64,000 nucleotides of DNA from assembly GCA_945643635.1 (NCBI GenBank), contig CALZFC010000001.1, positions 9,732,001 through 9,796,000 on the forward strand. The letters are read 5' to 3'. Under the pieces are notes generated by a model. That model saw only the letters and a list, made by a program, of their open reading frames with translations. It made no database searches and was not told the DNA's origin. Source of the DNA: Allodiplogaster sudhausi. Taxonomy: Eukaryota > Nematoda > Chromadorea > Rhabditida > Diplogasteridae. The translations under genes and the position numbers were made by a program. Positions 12,002 to 23,004 of this stretch are shown one piece after another (the stretch's first letter is position 1; every line of letters begins with the position of its first letter).

Positions 12002-13517
12002 TATACATATATATATAATATAAACAATTACCTGTTTTTGAGGAACGAATACTTAGATCTTCTGTCGATGATGAGCAGAAAAGCAGTGAGAGAAGTTGAC
12101 GCCAGACGGAGGAAAAGAGGAGAGAGATCCGGGATTGGAAGAGAGAGCAGAAGAAAAAGGACTATGGAGCTGGATAGAGAGGCCATGTTAGCGGGTGTGA
12201 GGGAGGCATTCTGTCGGGAGCACTGAAGTTGCGCTTCTGTCTTGTCGTCTTTCTGCTGGTCATCTTTAAATTAATTGCTATTTTTATGAACTTTATTATC
12301 GTTGATTAAACGACTATGAAATAAATACCATGAAACAATGACAGAGTGTCATGTCTTGGCTGCTGCTTTCTCTCTTCATGGCCGCTCTCAAGCTCGTGTG
12401 CGAGACTGCCGATGAGAAACTGCCAGACTCGACAGAAAAGATGAGCGAATGACGTCATTGAAGAAGAGAAGGCATGCAGGGCCAGCGAAACTTAAACAAG
12501 GTATCCTACTTTTAAAATGATATAATTTGCATAACCATCGAATTGCGACTTCTCCACTATACAAAGAGCTTGAGAAAGCAACCGCAGATTTGAAAGATGA
12601 GCCATTTAATTCTTCGACTTGAGGAAGCGAAGAGTCTGTGGGAGGCGATGACGAAAGGGGCCACCACGTAGTATTGCAACTCCACGGCCACCGACCACGC
12701 GTGCATCAGCACCGGCGAGTTGAAGACCTAACATTCTTCATATATTCATTATTTTTTTATGGTTGTCTATCTACTTGCTCAATCCATTCCCACCTCCGAC
12801 CAGTAGTCGTGCTTCTCTATGATCAGCTGAATATTTGTCGCGAATGGCAGAGCCCACTCGAGGTCAGAAATGAAGTGGTGAAGATCGGTTTTTAGGAAGA
12901 TCACTGTAGATGTAGAACTATGGAGATTTCATCTTAATGTTTTTCTTAATTAATTCAAAAACTACTAAATGTTTGTATAATCGACCTGGGGTAATTGCCA
13001 TGAGGAGAAGAAGCATAAGTGAATAAAGCGGAACGATTCTCTTGAAACGCCTCGAATGGAAGACAACGAGAACCGAAGGAGTCAGCGACTTTTCACGCGA
13101 AAGAATCGAAGACATCAAATAGCCAGAGAGGACAAAGAAACTAGAAAAAAGAAATATTATTTTTACGAAATAAGAAGAAATATTCAGCATGTATTATAGT
13201 AGTATGTGTATATCATTTATGTATCTCTGACTGTTTAAAAACAATTTAAGATTTTTAAAATGGCACATACACATCAACTCCTAGGAACCCATTGCAGTAG
13301 ATCTTGGGCAGAAGATGAAAGAAGAGCACAGCGAGGATGGCGAGGCATCGGAGGCCTTACAACGTTTTAAAGATATATATATATTTTTTTGAAAAATCCT
13401 ATTAGGAAGAAAAAAAAAGTTTGAGATACTTTTCGATTAAGATTAAGAGCGAAATGTAGAAAGGATGACAGAAAAGAGAAGAATACCTTGAATCTCTTGT
13501 CGCTTCTTGCCTGACAT
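9304..13517 (-). CDS. Acyltransferase-3 / SGNH family membrane protein (nematode OAC-like)
   Basis: ATG at 13517 (MSGKKRQEIQ). Well-supported exons: 13487-13517, 13271-13355, 12986-13140, 12794-12903, 12619-12727, 12329-12490, 12032-12263, 11695-11801, 11263-11417, ~10698-10843, 10248-10361, 10002-10098, 9771-9860, 9551-9643 and ~9304-9366. Hallmarks in order: GLRCLAILAV; GVDVFFVLSGYLMSS; RRFKRIVPLYSLMLLL; DLEWALPFATNIQ; HAWSVAVELQYYVVAPF; CRVWQFLIGSLAHELE; YIGDLSYVVYLAHWPVI; then the extracellular SGNH part LLLGNSFGYRAYP and RPDITFIIQ. The family is a multi-pass protein that acylates secreted or surface molecules. Odd points: a tandem GAATGAAT (11318-11325) shifts the frame in the 11263-11417 exon, since removing 4 nt restores ISIILHHTLESFF. 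A MITE lies in one intron. The exon between 10850 and 11263 and the 3' end are not resolved. Confidence 0.82.
10482..10676. mobile_element. 195-bp TTAA-flanked MITE in an acyltransferase intron
   Basis: Flanked by TTAA on both sides (10478-10481, 10677-10680). Terminal inverted repeats start AGGAGGGC(G/A)ATCAC. An inner inverted pair around TAGCACGCG gives a strong hairpin. TTAA duplications are made by Kolobok and piggyBac transposases. It lies between the 10248-10361 and ~10698-10843 exons. Confidence 0.85.
11932..12043. repeat. 112-bp near-perfect palindrome spanning a splice donor
   Basis: The left arm begins CCTCAAAAACAAGTAATTG and the right arm is its complement with about one mismatch. 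The AT-rich centre is (TA)n. The right arm contains the last exon bases and the donor (CAG|gtaatt) of the acyltransferase 12032-12263 exon, so exon end plus donor exist twice in opposite orientation. Confidence 0.9.
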
Positions 13518-14329
13518 TTGATTCGTGACAAAGACGTGGCAATCTCTTCTCAAAGGCCGACAAGACAAATTAAATGGGTGACAGAAATGGAGAAAAGATG
13601 ACAAAACAAAAGATATGAAACGACAAAATTGCCAATGAATCATATGGTATTCGCGATTGAGGATAAACATGTCGAAAAGTAAACTTAAATGTTGTGATTA
13701 TTCAAATTAAAATATAATAGTTAGATTTTCGCCTTTTGTCAACTCAGAACAACGAGAAACATTAAGGAAAAGAAGAAAGTTTTTTTCTGGCACGTTTTAA
13801 CCTTCTCTTGCTGAAATGACAAAAATATATAATATGATCATTGTTACCATCAACGAGCCATCCTAATTTTACAGGTGATAAACAAGCCAAGTTCGTACTT
13901 CATTTTGCAGATCTACAGATACGGAGAAAACGGAGTGCTTATAGAAGCCTAATTAGGCTCAGGACAAGTTTTACTACTGCACTCGGCCAAAATCGGGACT
14001 ACATAAATTGGGAATAAGGAAAGAAATCGAGTTGTTGGAGCAAAGACCGACATTTATCTTTGCGCCTAGGATCAAAACAAAGAAGGAAGGGCGGGTTGCA
14101 AGATTAAAACAAAGTGTAAAGGGAAAGATCTACCTGATTAATTAATTATCTGCTGAAATTAGTACGCGGATACCTATCCAAATTAGGCACGCAGTTGCAG
14201 CAGTTTAGAGCCTGAAAAAAAATTCGGTGTTGTGAAAGGAAGAAGGGCGAGATGAGTGCCTGATGATTTCCCGTAACAATCCTCAGCTTTTATGCGATCA
14301 AACAGTTGGGTACACTTTTTTTTCTTCGT

Positions 14330-14561
14330 TTCGCTATTTTCTCACTTCTCACTTCTTCTCTTTTTTTCGGAGTTCTCTAGCCCCTCTCTAACTCATTTCT
14401 CTCTCGATCTCTCATGCTCTCTCTCTCTCCTTTTTCCTCTCACTCTCTCTCTCCTTCTTTATCTCTCTCTCTCGCTCTCTTTCTCTCGTTCTCTTCTCTC
14501 TTGCTCCCAGCGCATCGAGCAAACGTACTTTGTTCTGGATTTCGTAGTTTTACTTATTAGT

Positions 14562-14608
<47 letters not shown>

Positions 14609-15200
14609 CGTTCTCGCTCAGTCTCACACTTTTGAATGTTTTTTTCTTTTTTGCATGTAGCAAAAAAACGTGATGGAGATATCGGCAAAGAGGGCGATAG
14701 AGCGAGAGAGAAAAAGAGAGAGACAAACGGTCAGACAGTCAAAGATAGAGTCAGATCTAAATGATGTTGGATATGCATTTGCATAAAGTAGTTTCCTTGT
14801 ATAATCCGCTTTCGCCCTCATCGTACAGTTGGCGCGCCACTTTTCTGTAGCAGCTAGCAGTCTTTTCCCTTTTTTTCGCTAAATATCGTGCTTTTGCGAT
14901 GCACACTTTTGCTTCTCTCTTTCTTCTCCTTGCCATCTCACAGCCACTGCTGCGTTTGGAGATGGGCTCAACGCTATCACTCCGATCACTGCCGGGTCCA
15001 ACGTCTTCCTCGTTTGTTGCCTATCAAATCAGGTGCTGAATGAGCTCTCTATCTCTCTATCGCTCTCTATCTATCTTTCTCTCTCTCCCTCTCTCTCTCT
15101 CTTTCTCTCTCTCTTCTCACTCTTTCTCCCTCTCTCTCTCTCTTTTTCTCTCACTCACTTCTATCTCTCTCTAGCTCTCTCTCACTTATCTCTTGCACGC
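14330..15200 (+). repeat. (TC)n-rich microsatellite block
   Basis: Two dense CT/TC tracts (about 14390-14605 and 15035-15195) with patches of mixed sequence between them. Ser/Leu-only open frames here are artefacts of the repeat. A short open stretch from an ATG near 14900 has a signal-peptide-like start (MHTFASLFLLLAIS) but could not be joined to anything. Confidence 0.8.
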
Positions 15201-15547
15201 TGGCTCTATCTCTGTCAGGCTCTCCAACTCTTCTGATTCAACTGTATATACAACAATTCCTCACATAGCGCATAAATGATGCTAGCAACTTGTTGGCGGC
15301 TCCAATTTTCATAGTGTTTTTTATTATTAAATAACTAAGGACATCTTAGCCATGCCCTGTCACTTTGAATTTCCGCTAAAGTTTGAGAGTGTTAATTTAT
15401 ACTCTTTACCTCTCTCTATTTCTCTCTCAATCTCTCTCTCTCTCTTCCTATCTGTCAAGACCCCTCACCATCAGCTCATGGTCAGTGGCTCTTCCTTTTT
15501 GTTGCAAATATCTGGCCAGAATTGAGCAGCAGGACCTCTGCACGAGA

Positions 15548-18266
15548 ATGAGCATTTCTCGACTACCGCTAGTGGTGCTTGGCATCGTGGCATTGCACTA
15601 CGCCATGGTCTCGCTGATGGTGGAGCGCGACGTCTTAGTCTCCGTTCGCTATCTCCAGAAGTGATACGATATCTCTATTCTTACAAAAAACCTTGCTTTT
15701 CTTATTCATTATGGAAGAAAAGTGTACTTACTATCAAATATACTATTCTCTCTTTGTAAATCTCTCCCGCTTTCTCTCTCTCTCTCTCTTTGCAGAGAAG
15801 TGTCGGATGGGCGTATGCGTCCGCTCATGAATGCGCTGCTTCCTTTTACCGCTGAGCTCCACCACGGCAGCTGGTGCGTGTTGCCAAATGCATTCGCCCC
15901 GGTTTAACTGCTTGTATTTGTTTTTGTCTTCTATCTTTATTTCCAATTGGGTAACTCTCCAGCAGGGACAACCAAACAACGCGGGAACACTCGTGCTTCG
16001 TCTTTCGGCTGACTACCTTGAAGACTCGCTCATTGCTAATGGACAGGTTTGGTCCGAAATGTGAAAAAAAAATTAGATATCAAGAACTTTGTGCTAGCAG
16101 ATTGCTAATTAATGTTTTCCAAATTTATATAAATCCAGCTGGAAAATTGTAACGGTCCCGTTTCGCTCTCAGTCTACGCGATGAACCTCGAAGTAGAGAT
16201 TCCATGTGCAGCCGAATTTGTCAGTTCAATTCTTTTCCTTAAAAAACTTTTGTTATTATAATTATTTTTAATTTGGTTATTCATCTTTAAATAATAATTT
16301 TACTTTGTTAGATCGAAGGATTGACAATGGACAATCTACAACTACACTTTTTCTATATGGTACACACTTTTTTGATTGTATTACAATGGCCAAATTAGGA
16401 TGTTCGTTTTTATCAATAGCTTCAAAATGTCATTTCTTACTTCATCAAAGAAAACAAGACATCTTGCTGCAGAGTTCGAGCAGTGGTTCATGCGCACTTC
16501 GCACGACGGCCTCTGAGAATTGTTCACGCAGAACGAAGGCGGAGAAGACTCTCGAGAAACTCGCGGCTTATCTGGCGAACGTAGCAAGGAACATTGCAGG
16601 AAAGGTCCTGTCAAGAGTCGTCTAGCAGTTTGGCGATGAAAGATTCATGTAATTTATTTATTTATTTATTTATCTACATCGATTAAGATGTGACAACACT
16701 GGCAGATATGTAACGTGACCGGCGAAAAAATGCATGAAATAAAAATAGGAGAGAATGGCATGAAATGAGAGAAAGGAGAGGCAGAAAATATATGTGTGAC
16801 TAGCCACTTAACTAATTAGCAATAGGGGATGGGGAAAGGAGAGGGCATCAGCTCGATAGCAATGGTACCTGAGCGGGGTGGACGATGTCCCGCGGAATGG
16901 GGTGGAGGAATCCCCAGGGCTGGCAAGACCCAATGAGTGTGCTTGGAGGGAGAGCACACGCAGGATACCAAAACCATCAGCTGAGGAAGGGTAGAGTGGA
17001 GATGGGCTGAGACTGAGAATATATTCGTTCTATAGATTTGGGACTGTGACATGAAACAATTCTAGCAAGGGAAGAGCAAGTATAATATCTCTAAAAGTAG
17101 TGACGGAAGAAGCCGAAGTTGCAATAAGAGGCAATTTCATATATAGACGGGCTGTACGAATTGAGAAAGAGTTCTCTGCTAGACAAGAACGTGAATGTCT
17201 GATATGAAAGTTAAAATAAAAGTTAATAATTATGAAATATATGTATATTTTTTAGAAAAAAAATTGGAATACATCGTGCAATAGATATGTACATACATAC
17301 ATATAAGAAAATATTTAAAACTACGTTACAGTATGCTTCAACCAAGTGCATCATTCTCGGCGACTTTGATCACATGTTCTCGGAAGGCTTCGAGACTCGC
17401 TTGTCTGAACTTGCCGAAAGGGAGTTCTCTGCAGATCCGCTCGCTGTCCTCGTCTACCGCATATTTGAGATCGACGACGCCGTCAAGGAGTCAGCGTTTA
17501 GAGCTATAATTAGATATTAAAAAAAAAAACAGGAATCCGAAGGCCGACCTGGTAAATTTCTTGAACGAAGATCGATCGATCATCTTCCATGCCAAGTATT
17601 ACTCAGCCCAGGCGCACTCCATTCCCGGCCTCGAGGAGAGGCTCTACAAGGAAAGCGGCACGGGCGACGGCATCTTCGCACGCAATCTTACGTTAGACAA
17701 ACTTTTAGTGCAACCGTAATCCCTTCATAATAAATGAAAAGAGAATTATGTCATTTTTCCAAGATCATACTGCCAAGATGGCAATTTCCATTTCCATGCA
17801 GTCTTTCTCCAACTTCCATTCTCACTCATGAGAACCACATTTCGTCTTTCTTACGATGATTCCCCAACACGACGAGAACTTTCCGTACTTGATCCGTGAT
17901 AATACATGCCCGGTAAGTGGACAAAAGTTTTTAACAGAATTTACAATTATTCGATATTTGAAGTAGTTATCATATTTTGAAAAAGTCTCGTAGCTTGGAA
18001 TCCAAACCACTCTTGCAGTGCTGGGAGATGTGCCGAGCGGGTTATCATCTCCAGGTTGTGGATGACCACTTCATGTTCCATCGAGCAATCAAGATGCAGG
18101 TAATGACCGAATTCAAGAAGATCAAGAAGGTCAAAAAGGATCGTCGAGATAACATTTTCTCTTCTTTTGGCAGTCGCACACAATGCGTTGGCAGTACTTT
18201 AGAACCGGTTTTTTGTCAATCGATGATGACATAAAAAGGTCGCGTGATATTGACTATTTTCCGTAA
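15548..18266 (+). CDS. GT49-family glycosyltransferase (LARGE/B4GAT1-like), possibly broken
   Basis: Exons: 15548-15660, 15796-15901, 15963-16046, 16139-16219, 16312-16359, 16473-16604, 17332-17489, 17533-17707, ~17778-17912, 18019-18099 and 18174-18266. A signal-anchor helix (LPLVVLGIVALHYAMVSLMV) is followed by LENCNGPVSLSVYAMN, the run-up ANVARNIAGK, the metal-binding core CIILGDFDHMFSEGFE (DxD as D-F-D), VLVYRIFEIDD, IIFHAKYY, AHSIPGLEE, PHFVFLTMIPQHDENFP and the terminal CRAGYHLQVVDDHFMFH. The family adds glucuronic acid or xylose to matrix glycans in the Golgi. A TGA at 17829-17831 sits in frame where the family has the Trp of 'WEP', which suggests a nonsense change unless an extra intron removes it. 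A LINE tail sits in the 16605-17331 intron. Confidence 0.8.
16650..17215 (-). mobile_element. LINE 3'-end remnant in the GT49 intron
   Basis: On the minus strand, ENSFSIRTARLYMKLP then TTFRDIIL fits the C-terminal 'S..R...lWN.LP...FK..L' end of CR1-class LINEs. A G/C-rich 3' UTR follows, and then an (ATAA)n tail, seen as TTTATTTATTTATTTATC at 16652-16676 on the plus strand. It is truncated and untranslated. A similar tail plus 'catcTATCGACATC' block occurs near 30345. Confidence 0.6.
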
Positions 18267-19139
18267 CATGATAGTTCACTTAGTTTCTTAACACAATCTA
18301 AATTTTATGAATATTGGAACAGTATACTGAAAATAGTGCCCGTCTCTCCAATAGAACCCCCGCTCTAATTGTACCTCTCCAAGCTAAGATACTGAAAAAT
18401 TGTGCCTCAGCTGCCTGATCTACGACTTAAAAAGTGAACCAGTAGGCAAGAGACCGGATATTATGATCGGTATGTGTAACAATCAACGTAACGGCCCATC
18501 AATACATTTTCAGTGGCACAATAAGATTACAACTAAAGTAGTTTGACTAATAGTTGCAATCACTGTAAACCTACAGTAATGTACCGCCAAAATGGCCGAT
18601 TTGGAACGCTTCGCAGGCAATGTTCCAATCAGCACGCAAGTCATAGCTCGTTGGGAAGTAAACTATATGAAAAGATCTTTATATATTTAGAATCGTCTTG
18701 TTTTCCACATCCACACTATGATTGAGGGTACGGTGACCATATTTGGAGGTTTAAAATAAAGCTCAAAGATTAGAGCATGGCGCCATACTAAAACTTCAAA
18801 GTCATTTTACTCCATTCCAACTCATATTTGGAATGAAATAATATTTGTGCTGTATGTGGAATTTAATTTCCTTTTCAACGAAAATAGAATCAATATGGTC
18901 CCAGGTGTCTGCGATGAGATATTTAATGCGCGCTGATTGGAACATTTCGGCTATTTTGGAGGGACACTGGTTTGTATGTATGTAGTATGTCTGTAAATCA
19001 AACAAAGACCAGCGCCTAACTGAATAAGATGACGAAATTGTAATTAAAGTTATTACCATCACGATAGAGAACAGGGTATTAATAATACGATTGAGAACAA
19101 GAGCAATCACTACTATAATTTGCATGAAATGAAACGAAA
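18267..19139. other. Intergenic; nothing recognised
   Basis: AT-rich sequence between the convergent GT49 and DUF229 fragments. Short open frames only. Confidence 0.5.
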
Positions 19140-19911
19140 TTATGCAGACATTAGAAATTTTTCGTCTGCGCTTTTGGGCTCGAGAACACGTGGAGAGGAG
19201 ACTCTGACGACGAAGGCGTCAAATTTGGACTGCTCAACAAGTTGGTACCAAGCACAGCTGGATCCGCTAAGGAGAAGCGGAGCTGGGCTTCTGCTGGGTG
19301 CTTGAACATTTGTTGTTTCGATAACTTTTTCTGGGGCATCGGTGGGTTTCGAACGGCCAGTGGGGACATCGGTGGTTTTGGAAGGGACGGGCCGGGGACT
19401 GCTGCTAGGTGAAGGAGATCCGGTATTTGAAGCGCCGGTGGTCGCGACCTTTGTGGTGGTGACCTTTGTTGTGACCTTCGAGGTCGTCGTCAAGTTGCGG
19501 CAGAAGCAGAATGGCCGTAACTCGTTATCGCTAATGCAGTCGGCTGTTCTTCCGTAAGCGTTGGTCCGAGTGAATGATCGCGTATTGCCTTCAAACTCGC
19601 CGTTTTCTTTGAGACGGAGAAATGTCTGGAAAGATTTCTTATTTCATACAAACTTTCCGCTCATAGAAATGCTGAAACCTCAGCTTACTGAAGAAGAGCC
19701 ACCACTCGGCTCCACGTCGAAGAGTAGTTCATGGAGGCCCGCCGTTTCACCAATTGAAGCCATAAACTGCACCTGCATAACGAAATTAATAAAAAGTCGA
19801 TGATTGATTGTGAAGCAAACCCTCTTGAGTCGGAGAAACACGCAGTCTTTTGCCAAGCCTTCGGTTTCAATCAATTCGTTGAGCGTCTCTGTCGCTACTA
19901 TTCCTGCCTCT
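19140..19911 (-). pseudogene. 3' fragment of a DUF229 (sulfatase-like) gene
   Basis: Three exons: ~19826-19911 (AGIVATETLNELIE), 19689-19772 (VQFMASIGETAGLHELLFDV) and 19140-19625 (NGEFEG, RTNAYGRTADCISDNELRP, FCFC, then a long Thr/Pro/Ser-rich tail). This is the C-terminal part of nematode DUF229 proteins: a 'Y.V.f..P.G..FE' strand, an 'R.N.YG....C' block and a final CxC. It is a clear paralogue of the gene at 61.5-64 kb. The N-terminal sulfatase-like domain is absent: upstream sequence is a GA repeat followed by ABC-transporter exons. The 19140-19625 exon itself is fully open. Confidence 0.8.
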
Positions 19912-19929
19912 TCACGTATTAATATATAA

Positions 19930-19950
19930 TCTCTCTCTCTCTCTCTCGCT
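19930..19950. repeat. TC/GA tract at the ABC / DUF229 junction
   Basis: A short (TC)n run lies exactly between the donor of the last ABC exon (19966) and the first DUF229 exon (~19911). Read on the minus strand it is an in-frame Arg/Glu stretch, so the two fragments form one 150-codon open frame from 20132 to 19683 if unspliced. Confidence 0.8.
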
Positions 19951-19965
19951 TTCTTTCTGACTGAC

Positions 19966-20589
19966 TCGCTCATCTTGGTTGTGAGTGCGCCGCTCTCGTG
20001 TCGGTCGAACCACTGCATATCCTGTCTGAGAATAGCTTCGAAGAACTTCTGGCGGATCTTGTTGATTTGTCTCTCACAAACTGTGTGCCAGCAGCTCATC
20101 TGAGGAGGAATCAGCACTTTATTAATGTGCAATCAGTGATGCCAGAATGATCTTCTTCTAGCATTCATTCTAAATTTACAGGTACTCATATTATTCATTT
20201 TCAGCTGTCACAAAATTAGTAGGGCAAAACTGACCGTGATAAAGCCGAGAATGAAGACTCCCATGCCGAAGAGCGCATACTGCCTGATTGCTATGAGAGA
20301 GTTGTGCTCGAATGTACCGCCGTAGTTGAAGAGACCCTGGTCGTACTGCAAGAGAGTCTGGAATCGAGAGGGAGAGAGAAGAGAGAGAAGAGAGAGAGAA
20401 AGACAGAGAGAGAGTGAGAAGAAGTGGACAAGAGGAGGATGGAAGAACTAGCCAGGATCTGTCCTTGGATTAGTTCATCTGTGAGATGACTGAAAATGAT
20501 GACTGGACGGAGCTCAGTCCCCCCTGAATCACTCCCGCGACAGAGCCGAGAAAGATGAGGAGATAGTCGAAGCCGGTTGCATAGCGATA
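19966..20589 (-). pseudogene. 5' fragment of a P-glycoprotein-type ABC transporter
   Basis: Three phase-consistent exons: 20491-20589 (YRYATGFDYLLIFLGSVAG), 20235-20345 (IAIRQYALFGMGVFILGFIT) and 19966-20099 (SCWHTVCERQINKIRQKFF then QDMQWFDRHESGALTTKMSE). These are the first transmembrane helices and coupling helix of TMD1 of ABCB exporters ('W....eRq...iR..ff..iLrQd..WfD....G.lttr.s'). No nucleotide-binding domain, Walker motif or second half occurs downstream; the next sequence is DUF229. No upstream N-terminal exon was found. The segment is therefore a truncated gene piece. Confidence 0.85.
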
Positions 20590-22469
20590 CTAAATTTCAA
20601 TCCAGTCATATGCAACCAATAAATCGCACTCCTCTGCTCATCTTTCATGAGTTTACCTAGGCATATTACGTACATATTACATTTGTATGTATGTAGTACA
20701 CACAGAGAAGGATGTTACGTGGAGCGTAACATTGGAATATAACAATAATGTAGTTGAAATGCTCCGGAACATCTTATGTAGCTCTGGACGTTACATTTAA
20801 TAATTTTTATCAGCGTAACATCCCCACGGAACATTCGTCCATAACATTTTTTGTGCATAACATTTTTTTCTGTGTATACATACAAACATGTTGACGCATG
20901 TTTTTGGAAAATTATTCCTGAATAAAAGTTTGCACATATTTAAATGTTTTGTATAAAGAGTTCAAACTGACAAGCTGCTTGAGAGAGACGCTCTCTGTTT
21001 GTTTAGAAGTCGTTCTGAAAGCAGGCAAACGTTTCATTTATTTGTTTAAAAGAAGTTCACTGTGCAAAAGTAGACCTTGATGCCATGTAAGAAAGCTGCT
21101 AAGAATTAAATATCATAGTCTTGTTCAGAGAAACTGAATCTGACGGTGAGAAACATGAGCGATCAAAGAATAACATTACTATCAGAAACCTAATATGAAA
21201 ATATGTATAATTGAAAAATCAAACTTTTCGGAAAGAGGAAGCGTCGTTTCGCCATTCTTTTTCTTGGCGGATGCCATTGAAGATTTTGTAGAAAAAGTTA
21301 TTAATCCATTTTCTATTCCGCTTCACAGCGCAAAAAGGAATAATCCGACAGTACACACTAACATTAATCTCTTATTTATTATTTACACCGTTTACGATTA
21401 AGAATCGCGTTCAACAGACAATGCATTACTAGCAGTAATAAAAGAAAAGTTCAAAAACAGTTAAGGGGAAGAGAGAGCGGAACACGGAAGGTTTCTTGTG
21501 ATAAGAGGAGTATGCAAATGAAGGCGGAATGAGTTAAGCCGAGGGTATATTTCTATAGATGAGAGAAAATGTAGTAGAGTTCAAAGAGGCAGATGATAGC
21601 GAACGAAAAAAAAGCATTATGCCAAAGAATAAGTATGTCCTGACCATGAGCTCAACCCTGGAGAGCAATAGTGAACTCTTTTTGTAATTTTGTGAATATA
21701 TATTAGGAGGCGAACGTTTTGAAATTATAAGCGAGAGACTAAAGTGGGTGAGAGAACAGAGAAAAGAAACAGAGAAAGCGTTTCCGAATCTGAAATACTA
21801 CTGCAAGACGTAGAGATTGAGTATTGCAGAAGGAGAGTAAGAGAGGGAGAAAGAGGGAGAGATAAAGTTGAAAAGAGAGGCTTATGCAGATGTTGCTATA
21901 ATTTGTGAAATCCACAATTGTTGAATAAAACATAATTTTGTTGTGATGTGTGACATGTCTTCTGTCACACATCACAATAGTGAAGAAGTCTGGAGTGCAT
22001 TGCTCTAGTATCAGGCTTCTGCCCTAATGCACTTCTCTCTCTCTTTCACAATCACTATCTCTTTCTCGCTATCTCTCACTCCCTCTATTTTTTTCTCTCT
22101 CTTTTCTTCTTTCTCTCGCTCTCTTTTTAACTCTCTCATAGAAGAGTTCAATGTTTTCCGGATAAAGTGCACGTAGTAACAGATGAGACGGTAGTTGATT
22201 TTTATTCGGTCAATATCCTCAAGATTCTCGATGCTTTCTTCTTCTACGTATTCTTGCTTTCCATTTCATTATCATTAATTGTATAATTCGCTTCTTCTCT
22301 GTTTTCTTTTGTGATTTCTGCCTTTATCGATGATGCGAACGCTTTCAGGAAGAAAAGCGTCACAGTCATAGCAATTGAGAAAAATATTGAGAGAAAAAGA
22401 AGATAGAAAAGGCGAGAGAGACATAGAGAAAGAAGGCGAGAAGCATAGAGCGGCAAAGAAATTGAGCTG
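20590..22469. other. Intergenic; microsatellites and one possible small MITE
   Basis: 20700-20875 has TIR-like ends (ACACAGAGAAGGATGTTA against ACACAGAAAAAAATGTTA after complementing) and is a possible MITE. 21820-21880 is GA-rich and 22030-22130 is TC-rich. No gene was recognised. Confidence 0.4.
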
Positions 22470-22587
22470 CACCCTCGTCGACGCCGGATGCCAGCAGGCT
22501 GGAGGAGAGCCTTGTCTACATCCATTCAATGCATGCAGTCTTGCTCATGCTCTCAATAATGCTGTTTTATGTAATCGTATGCCATAC
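22470..22587 (+). pseudogene. Detached chemoreceptor exon-1 relic
   Basis: GCCGGATGCCAGCAGGCT through CTCTCAATAATGCTGTTTTA matches exon 1 of the chemoreceptor array (compare 45590-45690), including 'TACATCCATTCA'. Sequence at 22675-22760 (CAGCAGCCGGTTGTCCCTCG onward) weakly resembles their last exon, as if everything between had been deleted. It lies 14 kb upstream of the array. Confidence 0.65.
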
Positions 22588-23004
22588 ATCCTCTTGATTT
22601 GTTGATTTCTTGTTTTTCCTGATATTTTTTTTACCCAAATGTTTGGCTGTTGCGGAATTGCTCAATCTTCACAGCAAATGGTGCTGTCTCTGCATTTCTA
22701 CAGCAGCCGGTTGTCCCTCGGGCCGTACGAGGCCGTCCTACTTGAACCCATGCGAAGCTATGCATCTTCATTTTGCCGGTCATCCCTCCCTCCATCTTCC
22801 GTGACCACTCTCTCCCCAAGTCGTGTGTATATCACAACGAAGTTGACGTTCGGCATTATAACATCTCTGTGCCCATCTAAACAACATGACCCTGCTTGTA
22901 GTAAATTTCCAAGGATCGGAATACCTAAACACTATGGAAACACTTCAAACTTTATGCTTCCCAAGCCCACATGTACATATCTGTAATTGAATTTGCATTA
23001 GATA

